Source: Candidatus Nanopelagicaceae bacterium
GTDB lineage: Bacteria > Actinomycetota > Actinomycetes > Nanopelagicales > Nanopelagicaceae
Assembly: GCA_947488635.1 (NCBI GenBank)
Contig: CANLAY010000023.1
Location: 1-10,075, forward strand
Direction of reading: 5' to 3'
Length of the DNA: 10,075 bases
The position numbers were made by a program, and so were the translations under genes. Below the pieces are notes generated by a model. It saw only the letters and a program-made list of their open reading frames with translations, did not search any database and had not been told where the DNA came from. Positions 6,493 through 10,075 of the stretch are shown in pieces. The number at the start of each line of letters is the position of its first letter. Position 1 is the first letter of the stretch.

Positions 6493-7137
6493 TTAAGAAA
6501 TCAGTAGATCAAGCGCCCATGGCTGAGCATCGGCAGGCGGGTGGAGCTCGCACTCAAATAACTGAGCAGCCATATGTTGCAAATCTGCCGGCGTGACTGG
6601 CTCAGTAGGTTGGGTTAGCAAGTGTCGAGTTAGTTCGCCGCGATATTTCTTAGACATATGAGTAATTACTTTTCGCTCGCCTGCAACCACTTGAAATATT
6701 CTTACCTCAACTGTGTTTGCCGGATTTATTGGCCAAACTCCTTTATATGTTGAAGAGCGACAGTCAATAATTAATTCATCTGAATACTTTGCTGCTACTT
6801 TTGCGATCGAATCACGCCATAACCTATTATCAATCTTTTCTTTGTAGCTAAATATTTGATCTAGCGGCTTAACTAAGCCAAAGATTGCCGAAACAATTAA
6901 CACTTTCGAATTAGCTCGTTTTTGTTCGGCAGCTGAAAGAGTTTTCCAGTTCAGTCCTTGATAGAGAACGCCATCATAGATTTCGATAGCTGGCGAAGTT
7001 CGCGACGAGTAATGACTTGCTAATGCTGCCAGTCGAGTATCAGATAACTCAGATGCGAAAACCAGTGAACTTAAATTGAATTTTTCTGAGCTAGTTGCTG
7101 ATTTCTTCTTCTCACTAGGAGGTAAGAGGATTAGCAT
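6493..7137 (-). CDS. yaaA: YaaA-family peroxide-stress protein (UPF0246)
   Basis: The 214-residue product belongs to the YaaA family; in E. coli YaaA binds DNA and limits damage under hydrogen peroxide by lowering intracellular unincorporated iron. Family landmarks: LLPPSEKKK (4-12), IYDGVLYQGL (53-62), SAIFGLVKPLDQIFSYK (83-99), DCRSSTYKGVWP (125-136) and SKKYRGELTRHL (162-173). The LPPSE form of the N-terminus is the one I associate with actinobacterial members. At 214 residues it is shorter than the E. coli protein (258). The ATG is set by the N-terminal motif, which begins at residue 1. No SD precedes it; TAGCAT lies 6 nt upstream. That -10 and the start codon fall within an inverted repeat, suggesting direct repression. 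It is divergent from the SRPBCC gene, with 29 nt between the two start codons. Confidence 0.9.
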   Translation of the reverse strand: MLILLPPSEKKKSATSSEKFNLSSLVFASELSDTRLAALASHYSSRTSPAIEIYDGVLYQGLNWKTLSAAEQKRANSKVLIVSAIFGLVKPLDQIFSYKEKIDNRLWRDSIAKVAAKYSDELIIDCRSSTYKGVWPINPANTVEVRIFQVVAGERKVITHMSKKYRGELTRHLLTQPTEPVTPADLQHMAAQLFECELHPPADAQPWALDLLIS

Positions 7138-7151
7138 TAGGCGATGCTAAT
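7130..7151. promoter_or_regulatory. 8-bp inverted repeat covering the yaaA start and -10 (candidate operator)
   Basis: ATTAGCAT (7130-7137) and ATGCTAAT (7144-7151) are perfect inverted copies separated by 6 nt. The left arm is the first 8 bases of yaaA read on the minus strand; the right arm contains the minus-strand TAGCAT hexamer that would act as its -10. A bound dimeric repressor would block yaaA directly and could also affect the divergent gene at 7167. The regulator is not identifiable from the window. Confidence 0.55.
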
Positions 7152-7166
7152 AGAGAGGCAAAGCTA

Positions 7167-7649
7167 ATGATGGCTGAAGGCGACAAAGTTCGAGCTGAGA
7201 TTTTCGAAACGGGCAACCCCAAGATCAAATCCGCTCGAATTGTCATTGACGCACCGGCTGCAAAAATCTTTGATCTGTTGGCAAATCCAGCTCGTCACAA
7301 AGAGATTGATGGTTCAAACACCATTCAAAATAACATCAGCGGGCCAGAGCGTTTATCTCTTGGTGCAAAATTCGGCATGGCAATGCACCTTGGAATTGAC
7401 TACCGAATTATGAATACTGTTGTTGAGTTTGAAGAAAATAAGTTAATTGCTTGGCGACATGCAGGCCGCTGGCGCTGGCGTTATGAAATTCGGGAAATCA
7501 GCCCAAATCAATGCGAAGTCACCGAATCATTTGATGGCCGTAAATCCATTTCACAGAGCTGGCTTAAGTTTCGTAAGGCCTATCCCTGGACTCAATTAGT
7601 CGTTGCTAAGACTTTGGTGCGCTTAAAAGAGACGTTGGAAGCCCGTTAA
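7167..7649 (+). CDS. SRPBCC (START/polyketide-cyclase-like) family protein
   Basis: A 160-residue protein with the SRPBCC helix-grip fold, which binds hydrophobic ligands in a deep cavity; many actinobacterial members have no known role. The start of the domain, SARIVIDAPAAKIFDLLANPARHKEIDGS (22-50), is the usual first strand and two helices. Later strands include RIMNTVVEFEENKLIAWRHAG (about 79-99), RWRYEIREISPNQCEVTESFDG and a C-terminal long helix ending LVRLKETLEAR. ATG 7167 has AGAGAGG 8 nt upstream (7152-7158); the next codon is also ATG (7170), with less good spacing. A chance-looking 7-codon ORF (7144-7167, MLIERQS) ends in a TAATG overlap with this start. The SIS-domain gene follows 21 nt later, so co-transcription is possible. 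Confidence 0.85.
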   Translation: MMAEGDKVRAEIFETGNPKIKSARIVIDAPAAKIFDLLANPARHKEIDGSNTIQNNISGPERLSLGAKFGMAMHLGIDYRIMNTVVEFEENKLIAWRHAGRWRWRYEIREISPNQCEVTESFDGRKSISQSWLKFRKAYPWTQLVVAKTLVRLKETLEAR

Positions 7650-7670
7650 AGATTATGGGAAGATAGCCTC

Positions 7671-8717
7671 ATGAATATGGCTAATGATTCACTCGGCGCC
7701 GTTATGGCCTCGGAGATCGCAGAGACCCCAAAAGTTTTCCGCCGTATCTTGAGCAACCTCGATGCCCTAGAGCCAGTCAGAGATATTTTAAGTACCAACA
7801 AAATCTCATCAGTTTTAATCTTGGCCCGTGGCACCTCAGATAACGCCGCGCACTTCTTAAAATATTTAGTAGAAACCAAACTTGGCCTGCCCTGCGGATT
7901 AACTTCGCCATCTTCGGTAACAATTTATGATGCCAAGTTGCACTATGACGGCGTATTAGTTGTTGCACTTAGCCAAAGCGGTCAATCACCAGACCTCGTT
8001 GCATTTGCTAAGTCTGCTAAAAGTGCAGGCGCAAAGTTAATTTCATTAACTAATGATGCTAATTCACCACTGGCAAAAGCTGCCGATCATCACTTAGATC
8101 TACAAGCCGGCGCTGAATTAGCAGTTGCTGCAACTAAAAGTTATTCCGCTCAACTTTTAACTTCATATTTGTTAGTGGCAACTTGGGCCAACTTAAAAAT
8201 TGATGGCGATTTATTGGTTGCCCAAGCTGAAAAGCTAACTAGCAATTCCTCACTAGTCTCTGAAGCAGTTGCAGCTTGTAGCCGAGAGAATGAAACTGTG
8301 GTTCTTGGTCGTGGCTTTGCATATCCAAATGCTCGCGAAGCAGCTCTTAAGATTCAAGAAACCTGCAAAGTTTCGGTACAAGGACTTTCCACAGCTGATT
8401 ATCTGCATGGTCCAATTTCTGCGCTAACTCCACAAACCCAGGTGTTTATTTTGGCGCCAGCACATTTGCCACTTAATTCAATCTCTGAAGCCACCACCCG
8501 CATTCGGGCCATTACTGGACGTATTTTCTGGGTTGGCAATGGCGGCTCACCTGAGGCTGGTGACATTGTTATTGCTGGCTCTGATTGCCGTGATGAAATG
8601 GAATCAACCATTGTTGATGCCATCTCACTGCAAAGATTCTCACTTGAATTCGCTAAGAAATCTGGCTTTGATCCAGATGCACCGGTTGGCCTTTCTAAAG
8701 TTACGTTAACCCACTAA
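7671..8717 (+). CDS. Double-SIS-domain sugar-phosphate enzyme, glucosamine-6-phosphate deaminase (NagB-II/GlmS C-terminal) type
   Basis: The 348 residues form two SIS domains equivalent to the isomerase half of GlmS, with no N-terminal glutaminase, so it cannot make glucosamine-6-phosphate from glutamine in the usual way. SIS-1: LARGTSDNAAHFLKYLVE (51-68), LSQSGQSPDLV (100-110) and AGAELAVAATKSYSAQ (146-161). SIS-2: GRGFAYPNAREAALKIQETC (213-232), DYLHGP (243-248) and the C-terminal GLSKVTLTH (340-348). By alignment with GlmS, Glu223 (EAALK), His246 and Lys343 match its isomerase catalytic residues, so an aldose-ketose isomerase step is supported. Known proteins of this architecture include NagB-II deaminases and AgaS-like enzymes, which feed amino sugars into glycolysis; this fits best but the substrate is inferred. 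GGGAAG 8 nt before ATG 7671 is a moderate SD; ATG 7677 is an alternative. The mannosyltransferase follows after 21 nt. Confidence 0.88.
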   Translation: MNMANDSLGAVMASEIAETPKVFRRILSNLDALEPVRDILSTNKISSVLILARGTSDNAAHFLKYLVETKLGLPCGLTSPSSVTIYDAKLHYDGVLVVALSQSGQSPDLVAFAKSAKSAGAKLISLTNDANSPLAKAADHHLDLQAGAELAVAATKSYSAQLLTSYLLVATWANLKIDGDLLVAQAEKLTSNSSLVSEAVAACSRENETVVLGRGFAYPNAREAALKIQETCKVSVQGLSTADYLHGPISALTPQTQVFILAPAHLPLNSISEATTRIRAITGRIFWVGNGGSPEAGDIVIAGSDCRDEMESTIVDAISLQRFSLEFAKKSGFDPDAPVGLSKVTLTH

Positions 8718-8738
8718 CACTTGCGGGGCTGCAGTTAG

Positions 8739-9467
8739 ATGAATCGCGATTATTTAGTAATCGTTCCCACCTATAACGAGATAACCAGTATTGGCGTTTT
8801 ATTGCCACAATTGCTCGAGTTGAATCTCGATATCTTGATTGTTGATGATGGTTCACCAGATGGCACAGCCGATGCTTGTCGCGCACTTGGTTTGGAAAGT
8901 GGCCGTATCGTTGTTGTGGAGCGAAAGAAAAAATTAGGTTTGGGCAGTGCGTATAAAGCTGGCTTTAAATATGGCGAGGATCGTGGCTATAAATATTTGA
9001 TTGAAATGGATGCCGATGGCTCACACCAAGTTAGCGATTTGCTTTTGCTAATGGCTGCAATGCAAGAGAAGCAACCAGATTTAGTAATTGGTTCTCGTTG
9101 GATAGTAGGTGGCGCGGTTGAGAATTGGGCTCGCCGCCGGCAATGGCTATCAAGGTCTGCCAATGTTTATGCCAAGTTATTACTGGGTGGCAAAGTAAAA
9201 GACATGACCGCGGGCTTTCGAATCTATCGCACCGAAAAATTGATTCAGATTGATTTGGAATCGGTAAAGAGCGAGGGCTACTGCTTTCAAATTGAGATGA
9301 CAATGCGAATGGCTCAAATAGGTGGCGACATCTTGGAATCGCCAATTACTTTTATTGAGCGAAAATATGGGGTTAGTAAAATGTCTAAAAAGATTGTTTT
9401 TGAGGCGATTTATCGAGTAACCACGTGGGGTTTAAGCGCAAAATTCCGAAGAAAGCGCCCTTCATAG
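8739..9467 (+). CDS. Polyprenol-phosphate mannosyltransferase (GT2, Ppm/DPM synthase type)
   Basis: A soluble GT2 enzyme of 242 residues that would transfer mannose from GDP-mannose to a polyprenyl phosphate, supplying the lipid-linked mannose used outside the membrane for O-mannosylation and lipoglycan assembly. Motifs in order: PTYNE (10-14), VDDGSPDGTAD (35-45), the metal/nucleotide-binding EMDADGSH (89-96), VIGSRWIVGG (116-125), DMTAGFRIYR (155-164), and ERKYGVSKMS (207-216), which is diagnostic for DPM synthase-like enzymes. No membrane segment and no fused apolipoprotein N-acyltransferase domain are present, unlike mycobacterial Ppm1, where the two are joined. GCGGGG at 8724-8729 lies 9 nt before the ATG. 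The gene follows the SIS gene closely, so they may be co-transcribed. The nucleotide sugar is inferred from the family. Confidence 0.92.
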   Translation: MNRDYLVIVPTYNEITSIGVLLPQLLELNLDILIVDDGSPDGTADACRALGLESGRIVVVERKKKLGLGSAYKAGFKYGEDRGYKYLIEMDADGSHQVSDLLLLMAAMQEKQPDLVIGSRWIVGGAVENWARRRQWLSRSANVYAKLLLGGKVKDMTAGFRIYRTEKLIQIDLESVKSEGYCFQIEMTMRMAQIGGDILESPITFIERKYGVSKMSKKIVFEAIYRVTTWGLSAKFRRKRPS

Positions 9468-9485
9468 CCACTTGAGATAGGCCGT

Positions 9486-9638
9486 GATAAGTTCAGCGCA
9501 CTTGATCCAAGCGGGTATCCGTAGAAATCAAGTGGCGTTGCGTTTAGCGAAATCCGGTTTGATTCCGGTGCTGTCCCGCAACTGTAAAGATCGCAAGATC
9601 TAAGCCAGGTCGCCTGGCGTGACGCCGAAAGTGTTATC
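9486..9638 (+). ncRNA. Cobalamin riboswitch aptamer
   Basis: The leader has the conserved cobalamin core: GCGAAATCCGG, then ATTCCGGTGCTGTCCCGCAA and ACTGTAA (9548-9587), followed by the B12 box AGCCAGGTCGCCTGGC (9603-9618). Helices I can pair: closing P1 GATAA/TTATC (9486-9490 with 9634-9638); an 8-bp hairpin CACTTGAT/ATCAAGTG (9499-9506 with 9527-9534); GGCGTT/GACGCC (9534-9539 with 9621-9626), which shares one base with the previous helix; CCGG/CCGG around a TTTGATT loop (9554-9568); AGATC/GATCT with a GCAA tetraloop (9588-9601). In this class, binding of a B12 form lowers expression of uptake or synthesis genes, and the downstream gene is a BtuF-like binding protein. The aptamer begins 18 nt after the mannosyltransferase stop. 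I found no convincing promoter just upstream. Confidence 0.95.
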
Positions 9639-9699
9639 CAACCTCGGAGGAAGGTTGGGCCTTTACGCGGAACCATTCGTTTAATTGCCCCCTTTCTCC
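9637..9699 (+). promoter_or_regulatory. Switching helices of the B12 riboswitch (antiterminator and its blocker)
   Basis: Two exclusive pairings are visible. The blocker is CCAACCT (9638-9644) with AGGTTGG (9652-9658), extendable by a U-G pair, with loop CGGAGGA. The antiterminator is GGAGGAAGG (9646-9654) with CCTTTCTCC (9691-9699), including one G-U, plus GGGC (9657-9660) with GCCC (9687-9690) after a 2-nt bulge. The second would take up the 5' arm of the terminator at 9696-9699. With B12 bound, P1 and the blocker should persist and the terminator can form; without B12, the antiterminator should win. Confidence 0.6.
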
Positions 9700-9725
9700 C
9701 TCAAATCTCTTGAGGGAGTATTTTT
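9696..9725 (+). terminator. Riboswitch terminator hairpin that also hides the SD of the BtuF-like gene
   Basis: CTCCCTCAA (9696-9704) and TTGAGGGAG (9710-9718) form a perfect 9-bp stem around ATCTC, followed by TATTTTT (9719-9725), the layout of an intrinsic terminator. The 3' arm contains GAGGGAG (9712-9718), which is also the only SD for the ATG at 9726, 7 nt downstream. The same hairpin could therefore stop transcription and, if read through, block translation. Confidence 0.85.
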
Positions 9726-10075
9726 ATGTTTAAAAGATTTTTCCGACCGATCGCGCTCTTGGTCACAGCGTTATTACTTGCTCCGCTTTCACCAGTTAGC
9801 GCAGCATCTACTGCAACAAAATATCCATTAATTGTTTCATCTGGTGGATACTCAACGACAATTGCTAAGAAACCAACTCGCATTATTTCGCTTTCCCCAA
9901 GTGCGACTGAATCACTATTTGAAATCGGCGCCGGCAAGCAAGTCTTGGCTGTTGATTCACTTTCTAATTTTCCCAAGTCAGCTCCGATTACTGAGCTGAG
10001 TGCCTTTGAGCCAAATGTTGAAGCAATCGTTGCACTGAAGCCAGATCTGGTTGTCTTGTCAGTCGATACCATGAA
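9726..10075 (+). CDS. BtuF-like vitamin B12 ABC-transporter substrate-binding protein (N-terminal part; continues past window)
   Basis: The first 116 codons encode a signal peptide (MFKRFFR, hydrophobic 8-19, AXA-type site VSA near residue 26) and then the start of a helical-backbone metal/B12-type binding protein: TRIISLSPSATESLFEIGAG, then VLAVDSLSNFP and FEPNVEAIVALKPDLVVLS. This pattern is typical of BtuF and FhuD/FecB-like proteins (periplasmic-binding domain 2). The choice of B12 over a siderophore rests on the cobalamin riboswitch directly upstream. There is no lipobox cysteine near the cleavage site, so it would not be lipid-anchored by its N-terminus, which is unusual for a binding protein of a single-membrane bacterium; the rest of the protein might carry another anchor. 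ATG 9726 follows GAGGGAG by 7 nt. Permease and ATPase genes would be expected just downstream, outside the window. Confidence 0.88.
   Translation, partial: MFKRFFRPIALLVTALLLAPLSPVSAASTATKYPLIVSSGGYSTTIAKKPTRIISLSPSATESLFEIGAGKQVLAVDSLSNFPKSAPITELSAFEPNVEAIVALKPDLVVLSVDTM

Noticed and set aside
9526..9705. Kissing-loop partner for the TTTGATT loop (9558-9564) of the riboswitch
   Set aside because: Both AATCAA (9526-9531) and TCAAA (9701-9705) are complementary to part of it, but each match is short and lies wholly or partly in another helix, so I could not choose.
9410..10072. Minus-strand open frames across the riboswitch and the BtuF-like gene
   Set aside because: They run opposite to a conserved structured RNA and a recognisable binding-protein N-terminus.

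Overview
The window looks like a compact, moderately low-GC actinobacterial chromosome. The signs are a free-standing TipAS domain, an OmpR-type two-component pair, a Ppm-type polyprenol-phosphate mannosyltransferase, very short intergenic gaps, and several genes whose -10 box lies 5-7 nt before the ATG with no usable Shine-Dalgarno (SD) sequence, as expected for leaderless mRNAs. A streamlined freshwater lineage such as the acI / Nanopelagicales group would fit, but this is inferred from gene content and base composition and is not proven. Every gene is of chromosomal housekeeping or regulatory type. I see no insertion sequence, phage, CRISPR array, tRNA or rRNA.

Layout. 1-1532 (minus): a TipAS drug-binding domain protein, followed 2 nt later by the N-terminal 388 codons of a large FAD-linked oxidase of the D-lactate dehydrogenase / YdiJ type, cut by the window edge. 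1602-2435 (plus): undecaprenyl-diphosphatase UppP, with a TTG start. 2437-4355 (minus): a two-component system, response regulator then histidine kinase, joined by a TAATG overlap. 4509-5027 (plus, divergent from the regulator): a small exported helical protein with a Lys/Pro tail. 5054-5551 (plus): a GNAT acetyltransferase, read from a perfect TATAAT box. 5555-7137 (minus): YaaA then the tRNA hydroxylase TrhO. 7167-9467 (plus): an SRPBCC protein, a double-SIS sugar-phosphate enzyme and a polyprenol-phosphate mannosyltransferase. 9486-10075 (plus): a cobalamin riboswitch controlling a BtuF-like vitamin B12 binding protein that runs off the end.

The regulatory DNA is the most interesting part. 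The 153-nt region between the response regulator and the exported protein has a 7+4+7 direct repeat (TTCACAA, 11-bp period) that resembles PhoP/OmpR-family sites and sits at a candidate -35, plus a separate inverted repeat. The short yaaA/SRPBCC divergent region is built around an 8-bp inverted repeat that contains both the yaaA start codon and its probable -10. The B12 riboswitch has a readable expression platform: a terminator hairpin whose 3' arm is also the SD of the downstream gene, a competing antiterminator of 13 pairs, and a third hairpin that blocks the antiterminator. No wholly new multi-gene system is evident.
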